Shown here piece after piece: positions 10,494 through 24,215 of a stretch of 64,000 bases of DNA. This DNA comes from Sphagnum compactum. Taxonomy: Eukaryota; Bryophyta; Sphagnopsida; Sphagnales. The stretch spans positions 10,158,213 to 10,222,212 of the forward strand of contig OZ234493.1 in NCBI GenBank assembly GCA_965153455.1, in the 5' to 3' direction. A program made the position numbers and the translations under genes. A model generated the notes under the pieces. It was not told where the DNA came from. It was given only the letters and a program-made list of their open reading frames with translations, and ran no database searches. Numbering within the stretch: the stretch's first letter is position 1; each line of letters starts with the position of its first letter.

Positions 10494-13400
10494 TTCTACT
10501 GCGCTGCTATGCGACTCTTCCTCGTCGCCATAGACAAAAAGCAACTCAAGTTCAAAAACTAGGTGGTGAGAGGCAAATCGAGAAGAGCCACTTTTGTGTC
10601 GCTGATTTGTTTCATTCTTCGCAATGCGAGACTAGAGGTGGCGGGAGTGCGCCATTAAAGTGCCGTTTTAGTTGCTGGCGAAACTATCCGTTGAACGGCC
10701 CCAATTACCATAAAAACTCATTCATGTAACGGCATTCTTCGTGATCAGCGGCGGCTACCCTCGACGAATTTCGCTTTTCCGAATTGCGAGATTTTTAATG
10801 TTTTTTCCTTGCAAATTTGTAATGTTTAGGAGGCGCAAACTCCCAACCTCTCCAGAGGCCATGAGTTTCATATGAGCATCTTTGGCGTTGAGTTGATGGT
10901 GCCACCTTCATTCATTTTGAGTGATTTGAAATCTTATGGGAGTGCTACCTCAAGCTTTACAAATTATCTTTTGAGTGCAAAGGAAAAGGAGTAATGAAAA
11001 AATAACAAGAAAAATAAGCTTTCTAACTTACAATATGCAATTTCATTTTTTTTCTTCTCTTTGAACTTTTCTTATTTTCAAATTTCATAACTTTCTTATT
11101 TCTTATTCATTTTAAACGATTTAAAATGCTATAGGAGGTGCCACCTAAAGTTTTACAAATCATCTTTGAATTTTAATACCAATAACACAACATATGAAGA
11201 ATGTTTTGAGTGTTCGAGCCTTTGTAACGTTTGGTGTAACTAGATACCTCACTAAGAAAGGTTCAAATTTTGTTTAGACACCAAAAACAATAGAGTTCTC
11301 CCCTTGGATCTGGCCTACCCTAAGCATTTCAGTGTTTGATCACCGGCTAATTTACCCTATTGCAATGTTCCTTCTTCTTTTGAAGTTTCCATTAAAGTAG
11401 GCTTCCATTTCAAATCCTCAACTTGTATAATATTATGGACTAGGTATGGACCAATGTTTGGGCAGTTCTTTGAATTTTTAAAGAATCGTCCATTCCAAAA
11501 AAATCGAAAAAAAAATTCAGAATCAAGGAACCATGAGTTTCAATTCTTCCAAAAACCTCAACAATGATTTTCATGAAAGAATGTGACTAGTAAATTATCA
11601 ATTCTTTGACTTGTAAAATAAACTTGACAACCACGATTATGTAATCAAAATCAATTACTTGGAAATTTTTGAGAACTGGTGAATACATGAACATATATAT
11701 ACCCAAGATGATAACTAGCAGGTATCTATCCATCATTCTAAGAACCACCAAAATTGGTATGGACTAGGTAGTGCTATGGTTTAGGTAACTAATCAACCCC
11801 TGGAATTAGTTATATATGGATGAAAGCAACTTTTTAATGGAGGTATGTAGACCTAGTTTTTGAATGAAACATCAGCTTTTCCATTAACTTTGATTTCCAC
11901 AATCAAAACATCCCAATAGTTAGTTGTACATTTTCATAGTTTTGTTCTAATCAAATTGCAAAATTGTGGAAAATGTAAGTTTAATTGTGAACAATTCATT
12001 AGATGATATCTATTGTGCTTTTCATGCAAACTTTTAAGTGTGAAAGATTGTGTTTTAGGTCGTAACCAAGCACTACTTTCCTTATGTATTCCCATTTGAA
12101 ATTTTGTTTTCACTACTAGAACACAATTGAAAGCTATTGTGAAGGTTATAGAAATAATCAAAGATCACAACTAAATGGGTACCAACTATAACAAGTTGTT
12201 ACTGGAAAGTTCCCCTGAGTGTGTAGGGTTTAGTTGATTTTGGCTCCTAGTTCGTTAATAGCCTTGCCTTGGCCGGGTTTGGCCATAAGTTCACTAAGAA
12301 TCAAAGTTAATTGAACCTCGGCTGATCCTTGACATTAAAGTTTAAAAACCAAGTTTAAATCAAAGAAACACCATGGGGAAAAATCAAGGAGTGTGAAAGA
12401 AACACAAGAGAATGGGTCACCTAACAATTGGTAAGATGAGCCAATTCAATCATCTTAATCATGATGAAAAAATATCATTATTAACCCCCTTGACTTTAAC
12501 TTACATGTAGTGTTCAACTTTGCCCCTTGGTATTGAAGCTACATTTTTATCAATCTCTCCAAATTAAATAGTTGTTCCACATTTTTGGTCTTGAAAATAA
12601 CATGCATCTAGAAATTAGTACAAGTTCTTATATAAATATTTGTTGTTGATTTTCAGGGATCATATGCCACTTTTACACAAAATATATACATGCATTGCAT
12701 CTCGTGGGATGGGATATCCTAGAAGCTTAGATGGGAGGAACGTCATCTAATGATTATCATTGAGGACCATTTGTTATGTGAGTAGAATGTTATCTTCTTT
12801 ACCAAGGGCCAAAGATACCCCACTTCGTTGAATACATAACAATAATCAATTTTCCTAAGGCAATGAACATTGAAAATGACTTGTTTTTTATTAGTGCTCT
12901 TGGAGTGGCAATGTAGTGTAACATGTGATGAGCATTTGTCATGCACTTCTACCTTAAAATGTTTTAGTATTTTGTTGATTCAAGTGGTAATATTAGAACC
13001 TAACAAGATGTTGACTATTGAAAAGAAAAAGATGGTGAACCAATTTGATTCCTTGGAGTTGAAAACATGAACTGTTTTTAGAAGTTTTAGAAAGATGGAA
13101 TTTCTTAAACTTGGTAAATGGACAATGTTTAATGTGGGATTGTTGATGATGTAATTCAAAGTGATTTGAGGTTTAAACATAATATATTCACCTGCATTCA
13201 AGCTTTATGCTTGTAATATTTAAAGCATGCCTTGAATTCCCCACCAAGGGTTCAATAGCCCTAGCAAAGTTGGGAGATGTAAGTGTCATTGTTCTTCTTT
13301 AGCTTTTGAACATGATATGCCAATTTGGCAATCTTTGATCAATTGATTTGAACAAACTTGGGTATTGATTGACCAACGACTTGGTAGTTTATTTGATGTC

Positions 13401-13925
13401 AATTGCCAAACACATACAGAAATGCTTGTACTATTGTATATATGGGTTTTGATACCAACTTTTGTTAAACTTTTTTACATATGCAATTTAATCATGGAAC
13501 CTTTATAATACAAGTTTGATTGCAAAAATTATTTATATATTAGTATGAGTGTGCATAGTTGACTAATGGAATCTCCACAATATGTGTGCATGTAAGTTGC
13601 AAAACTTGTTATAGAATAAAAGTAGGATTGAACAATTCACAATTCACATTGTACTTCCAAAATGTTATCGCTATATATATATATTATATGACTTTTCATG
13701 TCATGTGTGTAATAATAGATTTTTTTTTTTTCATTCTTAAATTGATGAATTTCTTTTGAATAGGATTTATTTGTTCTATTTGCCATTTGATACAATTTTT
13801 CAAGTTCATCCTAGCATCTCTTTTTTTTTCTTTTTTTTACTCTGATTGCACTTATGATGTGATGGAGATAAAAAACTTTAACATTATTTACAAGAATTGT
13901 TTGCGCAATCATTATCTTTATCATC
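10494..13925. other. AT-rich intergenic DNA, no gene seen
   Basis: After a GC-richer promoter-like edge to about 10.75 kb, the DNA becomes AT-rich with scattered stops in all frames. A diverged direct repeat of about 50 bp occurs at 10924-10975 and 11121-11170 (shared GTGCYACCT and TTTACAAAT cores). Minus-strand frames at 12743-13201 are open but match nothing I recognise. Confidence 0.45.
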
Positions 13926-13929
13926 CTAG

Positions 13930-14364
13930 TTTTTTATGTTTCCTTTCCCCATTTGAGGTAGAGGAATTACAACTACTTTGATGGGAGCTACTAAAATTGT
14001 CTCAACTCCATTCACTATGGACCATAATTTTCTTTCTTGAAGAGATATGTAATTCTTTTTTTCCATGTAGAATAATTTTTGCCATCCAAATTTCTCAATA
14101 TGCCTAAAATCAAATGGAGAAATTGCTATTGGAATCAATCCCCTTTAGATATCAATGCAAGAATTTAACCTTTTAATCAAATCCATCCCATGACACCAAA
14201 ATATATCAATCCAAAAAATTATGGCTATCCTTAACTCTAATAAATCCATATGCATTATCTTGCCCAATATTCTAATATGATGAAAAAATTACAAATGCAC
14301 ATAGACTATAAAAACAATAGGCTCTCAATTCTTTCATTTATGTTATTACACATGACATGAATAG

Positions 14365-14404
<40 letters not shown>

Positions 14405-15600
14405 TACAAAAGGGCACTTTTCAACTGTTGTTTACAATGATAATTATTGAATGTTACATCCAACATTCCCACTAAGGTGGGGTTAAGATCATCTTCATTA
14501 TTTAGGCTTGACATAAAATCTTTTTACCATATATTTTTTAAATATTTCTTTCAAGTGTTGTTCTTTAAGATGGCTTGAACTTTGGTGCCACCTATCAAGG
14601 TCAATTTGATATTTGGGTTTTAAATTGCGATGGGAATTATCTGTTGCAACCATTGTTCCTTTTATATTGTCATTGTATGAAGATTAATTAAATCTAATTA
14701 ATAAAAATTGTGTTTTTTTTACTTGTACAAATCACTTTGCCAATTATTTTTTCTTTCATGATGCATTTATCAATAGTAAATTCTACATTGTACGTAACAT
14801 TTTTTGTTTCCCCAATATATATATTAAATTAGTTTTCAACCCCAAAACATGTCATACTTCTTGTATATAAAAGAGTTGACCACATAATTTTACTTTCACT
14901 AAGCTTTTCCCAATTACTAGTTGGTGTGTTTTATCTCAAGAATATTATTTCTTAAGTTTCTTGTTGAATATATTCACTAAACTAACTTTTGTGTGAAATC
15001 ATATAAGTAGCTTTAGAATCTAAATAACACATCTCTTGTGGTGTGTGCATTTCTTGACAATGTAACAATAAGAATTATTTCTTCTTCAATTGCTATGTTA
15101 GCCTTATTTCCTTTATTTGGACATTCTTTTGCTTTATGTCCTTCTTGAAAATTATAACATTTGTCTTTTTTTTTACTTTCTTTGTCCCTTGGTTTTTTAA
15201 TTGTTTAAATTTTCCTTTTTTTTTAATCCATTCATGTTTTATTCTGAATTGTTGATTTCTTACTAGCATAAAATTAAGCTACAAAAGATTGTCCTTCATT
15301 GGAAGTGACATCTCTTTTCCTCCTCATTTCCCCTTACATTAATCAAATAATTGCATCTTGCATGATCATTCCTACATAGGTATTCAATACGATGGTTATA
15401 ACATGATATGAGTCATGCAAACCAAACAAAACGATTTGAAATTGATTATCCACAAGAATTATCACCCTAACCACATTTAGTTCATTTAAAATTATTCTAA
15501 ATGCATGAATATGTTCATTCATATTCACACAGACACATATATGTATATATTTTAGATAAGGATATTTCAACTATTGCCTACGACAATAACTACTAAATGT
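13930..15600 (-). mobile_element. Degenerate Ty1/copia gag fragments
   Basis: Three minus-strand pieces resemble copia Gag. At 15570-15343 the frame reads NMNEHIHAFRIILNELNVV, then LHDSYHVI, like the UBN2-type Gag core (EHI..F..L...L, L..SY). At about 15163-15075 a zinc-knuckle relic reads CYNFQEGHKAKEC, with the second Cys lost and one residue missing. At 14138-13960, IEKFGWQKLFYMEKKNYI followed by KLWSIVNG resembles the Gag N-terminus (usually F.G.NY..WK...L WSIVNG). On the minus strand the N-terminal piece lies after the knuckle, so at least two rearranged copies are present. No pol or intact LTR was found nearby. Confidence 0.55.
14366..14397. repeat. (CA)n microsatellite
   Basis: About 16 uninterrupted CA units, followed directly by a short ATAT run. 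It lies within the copia remnant region. Confidence 0.95.
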
Positions 15601-16480
15601 TCATCCAAACCTAACTTACATCAAACATATATACTAAAAAGCTTATAGTTGAGCACATGCACCCTCTAGATGGTATGAAACATATTAATCTTCCATGTGG
15701 TAATTAGAAATGCACATACTTTGTTTCACAAGTAAATAAGCAAGCTAGGCCTTGTAGCATCAACCATCATGGGATGAATGGCCCAAACCATCAACAATTC
15801 TCCCACAATCTACATTACTAAGAAAAGACATTACTAAACATAAGATGAAACATAGGTCCTTGGCAATTCTCAAACCATCATTTTCATATCATTTCCAAGT
15901 GTTTATAATGTATGTAATTTCAAACTTGGTGTGTCAAGGTCCTCATCACTTAATGTGTCATTTCCCATGCTTAATGTGATGATAAAAACACAAATTCTAT
16001 ATATATTTTGGCATTTGTGCATTTGCTTGTATTATTATATCTTAACTTGGACCATCAACACAACATGCACTCCAAAATATATTAAACAATCCAAATTAGA
16101 TCTTTCAAGTCTAGCATGGATTTTATTATCTAATTACTACAATTAAATTTGAACATTTATTAGCATATGCAAGGAATATACATGTGCATAACAATTGCAT
16201 GAGTTACCTTCAACTCCTCAAAGTGTCCCTTTGTAAGTTGTAAATCTAGCTTCTTTGTTTACCCATTTATGTCCATATACTTCTCTTGGTCCCTTCATTT
16301 ATGTGACATTCAGTATTGCATATAAGGAGAATGAATATTGGGGTAGCAGGCTACATATAAATTGGAGTTGAAGGCTTTGAGTCATGTTTCAACTTTGGTT
16401 TGGTTGAGGATCTCTTTCTGACATAATAAACAAAATTAAATGTAAAAACAAATGTTGCTTGTGTTTACATCATGCTCATA
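15601..16480. other. AT-rich stretch, nothing recognised
   Basis: No open frame with family similarity and no clear repeat ends. It is probably old retroelement sequence continuous with the copia fragments to its left. Confidence 0.4.
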
Positions 16481-16483
16481 TTA

Positions 16484-16799
16484 GGCCCTCTTTACACTAG
16501 GAGTCAGGGCCAAAAAAACTTGGGGTCAACTTTAAGCATTTCTGGGTTGCAAATTGGCCCCAGAGGTTGCAAATTAGCCTCCCAAATTTGATGGTATCCT
16601 TTTTTGAGCCTTGGGGCGAATACAAGGCCATAAAGTGCAGCATTTATTCGTAACTTGGGGCAGATTGAAAAGTTTTTATTTTCTCTTTCAGCCTTGACTC
16701 CTAGTGTAAAGCCCGTGGGGCTGATTTCAACTTTTGCACCAATAGGAATGCTGGATTTGGGTTGAACATTGGCCCTGACTCCTAGTGTAAAGCGGGGCC
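16484..16799. mobile_element. Non-autonomous TIR element, family A copy 2 (PIF/Harbinger-like)
   Basis: It has the same TIR as the element at 424-805 (left GGCCCTCTTTACACTAGGAG, right ending CTAGTGTAAAGCGGGGCC) and TTA on both sides (16481-16483 and 16800-16802). Internal sequence is shared with copy 1, including the ACTTGGGG and GGAATGCT blocks and an extra internal TIR copy at 16692-16717. This copy is 316 bp against 382 bp. The near-perfect ends suggest a moderately recent insertion. Confidence 0.82.
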
Positions 16800-16802
16800 T
16801 TA

Positions 16803-17502
16803 TTGAACTATCTAGATGCGCACATTGTTGGCGTGGATTCTAGAACTGCAGTTCTAATTTGATGCACAACAGTTGACACTTGAGGAGACTTGTGTCGTGT
16901 TGTGTGGATATCTCATTTTGTAAATAACCGCCAGTTCCAGTTTTTGAATATATCAGAATTCGACGATTGTTTATTCCAGTTATCTCAAAATCCTCAAACA
17001 ACCAACAATTTTATAAACGGTTAATCCTCAACATTTTTTGAGAACCATGATTATGTAATAAAATCATTTCCTTGCTTGTTTTAACATCGCAATTGTGAAC
17101 CTAAAGAACCACACGGATAACCGCCAGGGATCGGTCCATGTTTTTTTGATAACCACCCAACATTGGTTGAGACTGACAATGAGAATGTGAGAGCAACAAG
17201 TGAACAAAGTGGATCCTTGAGACCACATCCAAACCCAGAGAAGCTTGGAGCCTGTACATTTTCTTCTCAAGTGTTGTAGGTAGCAAAGTTTTTAATGCAA
17301 AAACAACCTCAAGATTGACAAAAACATTACTAAAACATAAGTTTCACTAGAGTTGTGAATTTCATATTAGGTGTGATTGCCTGCCTAGAAGCAAAGTCCA
17401 AAGAGATAATCATTGTAAGGTTTGCATCTCCCAAAGCAGCCATGATAGTTGCAGCGACCAAAGCGATCACAGCACATTCACTGACTTCAATGGCTAGAGT
17501 GA
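16803..17502. other. Gene-free spacer between two TIR elements
   Basis: No coding similarity seen. Short AACCGCC motifs at about 16926 and 17118 hint at further unresolved repeat pieces. Confidence 0.35.
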
Positions 17503-17703
17503 ACCAGCACCCACCAGCTCACTATTTCACTGTTTTCCGGTCCCATAGCCAACCACAGCGTTCAACTACATACTATCTACCAACCATGGACATTTACCAA
17601 CTTACATGATAGCTACGTTGTGTTGGGTGGAAGTAGGAGGGTTTACAAGATAGAACCACAACTGAGTCATGAAGGCTAGAGGTTTCCAGTCAATGGGCAC
17701 TTG
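17503..17703 (+). mobile_element. Short family C TIR element
   Basis: It begins ACCAGCACCCACC and ends with a diverged inverse (GGGCACTTGGGT). Inside are ACCACAACTGAGTCA and other blocks shared with family C members at 27724-28108, 39109-40151 and 40307-40680. It is shorter than the others, so probably internally deleted. No clear target duplication was found. Confidence 0.5.
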
Positions 17704-18490
17704 GGTAGAATTCAATGGTAATTCCATCAACAACTTGTTGGCAATGAAGACTTATGATTCTCAGCTATGAAAAAACAGTGAAGTTCAGGGGTGGTTTTCG
17801 CCTATGCTTTGATTTAGGACCACTAGAAGACCAAAAGAACCATTCCTGCTGAGGAATATTTGCAACCTTTTGAAACCAGGAAAAACATTACAGTGATTGT
17901 TCACATTGTTGTCTGCAATTTACCTCTCAAATTTACCCAGTGGCAAGCTCAAATTTGAACCAGTGTTGTGAGGTCTCTGGTTTTAAAGAGACCCTTTGGT
18001 ATGATGCAACCTCTGGTTCTAGATCAAAGTAACTATTTTAATGGAACCTCTAGTGCAGTTCTGAGCCAGGGGTTCTTTCAATCCTAAACCTTCGGTTCTG
18101 GTACTTCTGTAAACCCAATCTGGTTCAGAAACCTAGTCTAGTTCCAATCACACAACAAATTTTGGAAGTTGGAAATTGTGTAGTACATTTGTCCTATGAC
18201 CAATACCAATAAAAAAATGCCCACTTCATTTGAAAAGTATAACCTGTCACAGTACTTTCTTCCCTAGAGGTACTACTAACATGCCTAGAAAAACCAAAAT
18301 CTCTTTGTAAAAAAGGACAATAACAATGTTCTGATTACAAGAGGAAGCAGATTGCATGGTCTAGTTCTGAGTCAGATTCTAGTACATAGTAGGTTTGTAA
18401 CATGATTCTGGTTGCAAAACACCCAAAGGGTCAGATTGGAATCTCAAGTAAAATCATAGGCCTAGGTTTTTAGGGTTCCTATGGAAAGGA
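17704..18490. other. Spacer with degenerate GGTTC/GAACC-rich sequence
   Basis: Around 17950-18430 the words GGTTCT and GAACC recur in a loose, non-periodic way. A similar texture occurs near 31.7-32.0 kb. No gene is visible. Confidence 0.35.
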
Positions 18491-18989
18491 GTTAAGTGCA
18501 GCTCAAAATGCCCATACCACAAGCCAAAATGCCCATACCACAAGCTAAGAAACCCCATGCCATCTGCCAAACTATTTTAGAATATTATAACCTTAGGTCA
18601 AAATGCTTGATTTTTGATATTGTCTTGAGATGGAATTTTTTGGCCTAGGTCTGAAAATCGAACCAAAAGAAGTATTTTTCACAATCTTAAATTTTTTCAT
18701 ATTTATATTCTAAATATTTATGTGTTTGGTTAATGCTTATCATGTGCTGGAACAGAGCATATTTTGTTTCAAGATCAAAACATTTGTCTTGTTATGTAAG
18801 TTATGTATGGTGCAATTGTTTTAAGAACTATGGAATATTAGTTTCCAAGTCTTAAGACTAAAAGCTTGGACCATACCATAAAGCATAAGGCTTGAGCATT
18901 TTGCCCTAAGGTTATAATATTCTTAAGCACTTTGGCTTATGATATGAGCATTTTGGCTTGTGGTTTGAACATTTTGGCCTGCACTTGAC
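18491..18989. mobile_element. Foldback element with long inverted arms
   Basis: The left arm (about 18491-18612, GTTAAGTGCAGCTCAAAATG at its outer edge) and right arm (about 18896-18989, ending GGCCTGCACTTGAC) are diverged reverse complements over about 100 bp. Both contain the inner block GAATATTATAACCTTAGG or its inverse. Each arm carries direct repeats of CACAAGCCAAAATGC type. More copies of that unit lie outside the right arm at about 19055-19090 and 19208. No coding frame is present. Confidence 0.65.
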
Positions 18990-19099
18990 ATCTTTGATAG
19001 CATATATGGCCTATGATTTTGCTTGGATTTTAGTCTAATCCTTTTTGTATTCAGACCACAAGCCAAAATACTTAGACCATAAGCCACTAGCCCAAGCCC

Positions 19100-21970
19100 A
19101 TTAGCCCAAATTGTTTTAGGATCGCAATGTGATGTCCTCATGTTTTTTCACTAATTTATGTTTGACATTATCACAAATTATATAATTGTAATTCATGTAG
19201 TTCTACCGTAAGCCAAAATGAATATCCCAAGCTCACGTTCCAATTTCAAGATGAGATTGAACTTGTGATCATATTACTTACACCCACTCAAATCTCCAAC
19301 CATCTAGCACCCAATTGGATTTAAACCATGTTTTTACCATGGTCCACTTTTACCACCAATGTAGTCATTGGAATTCATCTCATTTCGAACTTGACCTAAG
19401 CATTGAATGAAGTTCATGGGAACAAGCTCTCAACAAAGGAACATGAAATGTTTTCTTACCAAAGACCTTCAATCTTCCACAAAGCCTTGATTTTTATCCA
19501 TTTTATTTTCCGTTTTTCATTCATTCTATTTTATTTCGATTGTAGACATGTGCACAAGGACATGCTCACATGTGACACTTGCATTGTGATGGGTTGAACA
19601 AAAAAATTAATGTTGTGCCAATGTTGTGTGTGTATATGATTTTTCATACATTAATCAAATAAATGTAAGTGGAAACCATGTATTTCATCCTATGTAAAAT
19701 AAGTTAAATATAATTGTAATACATAAAAACATAGATACACTTATATAAGTTTACACATCATGTAAAACCATATAAAATAATGTAAACAATAAATAGAAAA
19801 TTGTGTGCCCTTGTATTGTGACCTAACCCCTTTCCGTTGTATGTTTGTTTCTCATTCCTTTTAGTTGATTCATCTTTCATTTTTTTGGTCATTTTCCAAC
19901 TTCAATAGAGGTATTCCATCACTTTTTAATTATGTGGGACAACTAAAAGAAAACAAATAAAACAACACATTTGTTGCACATTGTTAGTGCTAAAGGCCTC
20001 ACCATCCTTCACAACAAAAAAAATCCCAAGGTGAAGACTTACAATTATAAGTTAACCAAAACTTGGCTTGTTTATACAAAGTCAATAAAACTTCTACCAA
20101 TCGAGAGTCTTGAATGGAAAAGTTTGCAATGTTTATACTAACACTTGTGGATGAAAAGGTTTAAGTGCCACTCCATGCTAAATCATTTGGAAACAAGGAG
20201 TCATGAAAAAGTTCTTCATTTGGGAAATTGAAGTTTGTTATCTTCATTTAGCAATGGACTTACATCCTTGAAGTTCAAATACCTTTGCACACTTGGGTGA
20301 TTGCAAGTTTGAAATGCATATTACAATAAGAAAAAAAATCAATCCAACAAAATGATTGGAATATTTTTTGAAAATAAAGTTCAAATCCAATCATTCAAAA
20401 ATATATAACTATTTGCCGGTTAAGATTCTTCTTGTAATTTTTTGGAATACATGTTTATTCTTTTAATCATGTATCATATATTGAGTACCTGTAATGTATC
20501 TTGAATTGAAACATGATAATAAAAAATGCATTTATATAGAAATGTATACACAAACGACAATCCATAAATTCAGTTTAATTGTTATGAATATTTTTTTATT
20601 CAAGTTGACAATCTTAATCCAATAAAAAATGAACTTTTGAAATCGTTGATGTAACCTCATTCAACATTTGAATAGAGTACACTATCAAAAAAATCCATTG
20701 CAACACAAAAAATGATCCACTATGATTTAGAACTACCCACTTGCCAAAATCCTACACATAAAACCAAAACATGAATCATGAAATTTTCCTTTCACATCCA
20801 TTGTTGTAAAAAACCCATTTATAAACCAAAATCAAATTTTTTTACATTCTATGGAAAGATAACACACAAAGTAGAAATGGAATAAGCATTTGCAAAAGGT
20901 ATTATTGGATTGTGATCATACTCCCACAAAACATTAAAGTTTATATCCAAATGGGCGTATTGCACTTCTTGTTGCCATGGAAGATTATGGTTTGTAAAAA
21001 AAATGAATATTGCACTTTTCACTGTCCTTGGAAATTATAATTTTTTTGAAACAAGGGTATTACACTTCCCACTTATTATTAACAACCATGGTTTTTTAAA
21101 CAACAATGCAAGACCACAATGAATGTGTGCATAAGATGACAAGGGGTGGAACTCACTTTGAAAAGGTTGTTGATAAAGTTTGTTATAATGTTCTAGGAAT
21201 TACAACATGACCATGACACCATCACCTACACCTACAAAAAATGTAAATGAAGAGCAACATTGGGTACATAGCTTGCCAAAAAATCTAAATGTTGTTATGC
21301 AAGACCGCAATGAATGTTAAGTATGCAAGTGTGTTCCTTGCACAATTCCTTCACTTCATTTTACTTGTGCAAATTAAAAAGATTTGCAAAACACAAAGTA
21401 CTTTTGGGAAGCATTTGACAAAACTTGCCCTAGTTTCATTCCAATTTCAATCTTTGTGCATGAAAGGAGCATTGAAAATTCCTTTATATAAATGTACAAA
21501 AAGAACATGAACAAAAACATTACATTAATGTCAAATGGGTAATTGAATGATGCCAATTTCATTTCAAATGCACAATTCATGTGAACATAAATGTGCATGC
21601 ATTATGGATTTTGTTTATAATAGTTGTTATGTTTACATTGATGGGTAGAATGAATAAGAATTATTGTCATAACTAAAAGGAGGGTTTCAAAAGATATTGA
21701 AATTCAAAGAACTTGTGATAAAAACCCAAGATCTAAGGTTGCAAAGAAATCCAACAAACAATGTCTTTTCCAAACTACCTATGCACAATAGCTTAGGGTT
21801 TTTCAAGGAAGGGTATTCCACATCAATGGAATATGGGAGGTGGGATGGATTTGCAATTGATTTACTTTAGTTTTGAACCTTATCTACAAGTCTTGAAAGG
21901 TTGGAATGATATTCACACATCGATTCAAATTAAACACAATCAAAATGTTTGAGCAAACAACTAGTAACAT
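19100..21970. other. AT-rich intergenic DNA, no gene seen
   Basis: Stops are dense in all frames. No motif, structured repeat or RNA gene was recognised. Confidence 0.4.
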
Positions 21971-22448
21971 AATTGTCAGGATTATTTGGGAATTTTCTAA
22001 ATAATTAGTATTTTGCTAAATAAAACATAGACAAAATGGATAAATAATGTGAAGATGTTCAAGATATTTCAACTTTGGGATAATATTTGAAGTTGGGATG
22101 CCAAAGACTCATCTTTCTCAAGTTGAATGTCTTGCACCATCTTTTGTTTTTTCATGTTTTGTTTGACAATTTTATGAAGTTTCATTATTTCTAAGTTTAT
22201 AGTTTTTTTTTGCAAGTTTGGTGTGAGGTGTGGATTCTCCCAAGTGGAGTGCATTAGAATTTTACTTGAAAAAGATCCACTCAAGTTTCAAGGCTTGAAT
22301 TTTTGTTTAAACAGCAAGTGAAAGTTTGTGTTTACATCTTGGAAACAAAGTTTAGTATGTTTGTATTGTGTTTATTTAGGGGGGGGTGGGACTAGGGAAT
22401 TAAAGTTGGGCATTTTCCTGGTCATGCTAAATTTTTTTTGTCTTTTTA

Positions 22449-22480
<32 letters not shown>

Positions 22481-22482
22481 TA
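22449..22482. repeat. (TTA)n microsatellite
   Basis: About ten uninterrupted TTA units inside the left part of the gypsy-like element. Confidence 0.9.
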
Positions 22483-23617
22483 ATTTTCTTTATTTTGTTC
22501 ATTTTTCATCCATGTAAAGGGATGTTCATCCAAAATTTTCATCCTATATATAGTAGCCAAACAAAGGTTAATGACCATACAAAGGATTAATTAGTGAACA
22601 TTTGATGGTGAATAGACATTAAACACGTTAAACCCTAAAATCAAAGAAATCCTTGGTTGCTTGACAATAATAAAAAACTTCATTTTAATTCGGAAAATTC
22701 ATTTTCCAAATATGAATTAACTCAAAATTCTTTGAATATTCATACCAAGGCCACACAATGTCTAATTTTGGTGATTTTTATGCCATTGAATTCCTAAACT
22801 AAAATACCACAAGTATCGGAGATTTTGGCCCATTTGGAAACAACATTTTTGAAGCCCATTTTCATATGGTGTTCAAGGTGATGTGCATGAGATCAATTCT
22901 CACCAATTTTTTGGAAAAATTCTTGTTTGTGCTAATAAATAACCATACATGTAACCCATAGGTGATGGAGTGTCTCATGATCAACAACTATGAAATGTCG
23001 TGCCATTGACTTTTGATTATTTGCTTAAGTTTTTGTTATAATGTCTTAATGACAATTACAAAAGTGGAAATTTATGATGCATGGAAACATTCATTCATGC
23101 TTTGTATTGTAATTGGGGAGGGCCTATTTCCCACCTTGCTTGTTGACACATTTTCAAAGGTATAAGTGTGGGGAATGTGGGGCTTCATTAGGCCTTTTAA
23201 TTCCACAACAAGTGTGCAAGGCCCAAGTTTTAGATCCCATGTGTATACCTTGTAATCCCATAACAAGTGTGCATACCCAAGTGATACCACAATTGGGTTA
23301 ACCAAACAAGCCCAATATGTGTATTTTTTTCATTAAACCACAAATCCTAAAAGTGCAAAAACAAGGTTGGAAATTTGTGGAAAGGGTTAGGTTATAATCA
23401 ATTTGGCATTGTGACAAACATTCTTGGATTTGAACACCAAGGCATTTCATTAATTGTTGTGATGGTGAGATTGAAATGTTTTTGGTGGTTAAACCCACAT
23501 GTTTAACATCCTTTAGAATTAAAATTTGGATAATAAGATTTAAAATTGGTTTGAGGTGCCCAAGGTTACCTATTTAATAGGCATCACAGAGGTGGGTTGT
23601 AACACATTTTAATTGTT

Positions 23618-24215
23618 ATTTGTATGATAACCCTTTCATCTTAACCACTAATCATCAACCAATAAAATGATTAATAGAATCAAATAAGTTATAAGGAACT
23701 TGTGCAATTGGTGTTCATTTTACAAGAATATGATTTCCAAGTGGTGCATCGTGCTAGTCTTGTTACTCAAGCTGCATATGGGTTGAATCAAAACCCATGC
23801 ACTAGCCAACACGATGGTATAAGAGTTAGGTGGCATGGTGAAACTAATGAGAAATGGTGTTAGGATGGCATGCCTTTGCATTCTTTTGTATTTTAACTAT
23901 GGTAACTCATGTCATTATTTCACTAATAATGGACATATTAAAGGACCTTGAATCTAATGAGGTCCCATATGGCCAAAAGACATGCATGACAACATTGTAA
24001 AGTTGGAATATCTCTACATTGGGGACATGTTTGTTGGGGTGATTACTAAAAAGAGAGATTGATTAGTACAATGAGCCAAAAGGTTCCATCTATTCCAAAT
24101 ATGGGTTGATGGAAAAGTGAATATTATGTTTCACCCTACACAATAGGCATGTTTATTGCGACAATGCCCTTGAGGAGCCTAGGCAATTTGCTTGCATCAA
24201 TACATCGAAAGGTTG
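23618..24215 (+). pseudogene. Ty3/gypsy RNase H and downstream pol remnant
   Basis: The stretch spans frameshifts and stops. It reads PFILTTNHQPIK, then LIESNKL, then FILQEYDFQVVHRASLVTQA and GLNQNPC. This is the end of gypsy RNase H (family pattern F.L.TDHQPLKWL, then LQEYDF.V.HR.G..N..AD.LSR). From about 24070, AKRFHLFQIWVDGKVNIMF follows, resembling the segment before the integrase zinc finger. The catalytic and conserved Asp residues are replaced, and the conserved Arg of LSR is now Gln (CAA), as deamination of CGA would give. The coding capacity is lost. Confidence 0.7.

Noticed and set aside
10454-10729. A 91-codon plus-strand frame in the GC-rich region upstream of the TPX2-like gene
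   Set aside because: It lies in the likely promoter or leader of the minus-strand gene, has no family similarity, and its openness follows from the GC-richer composition.
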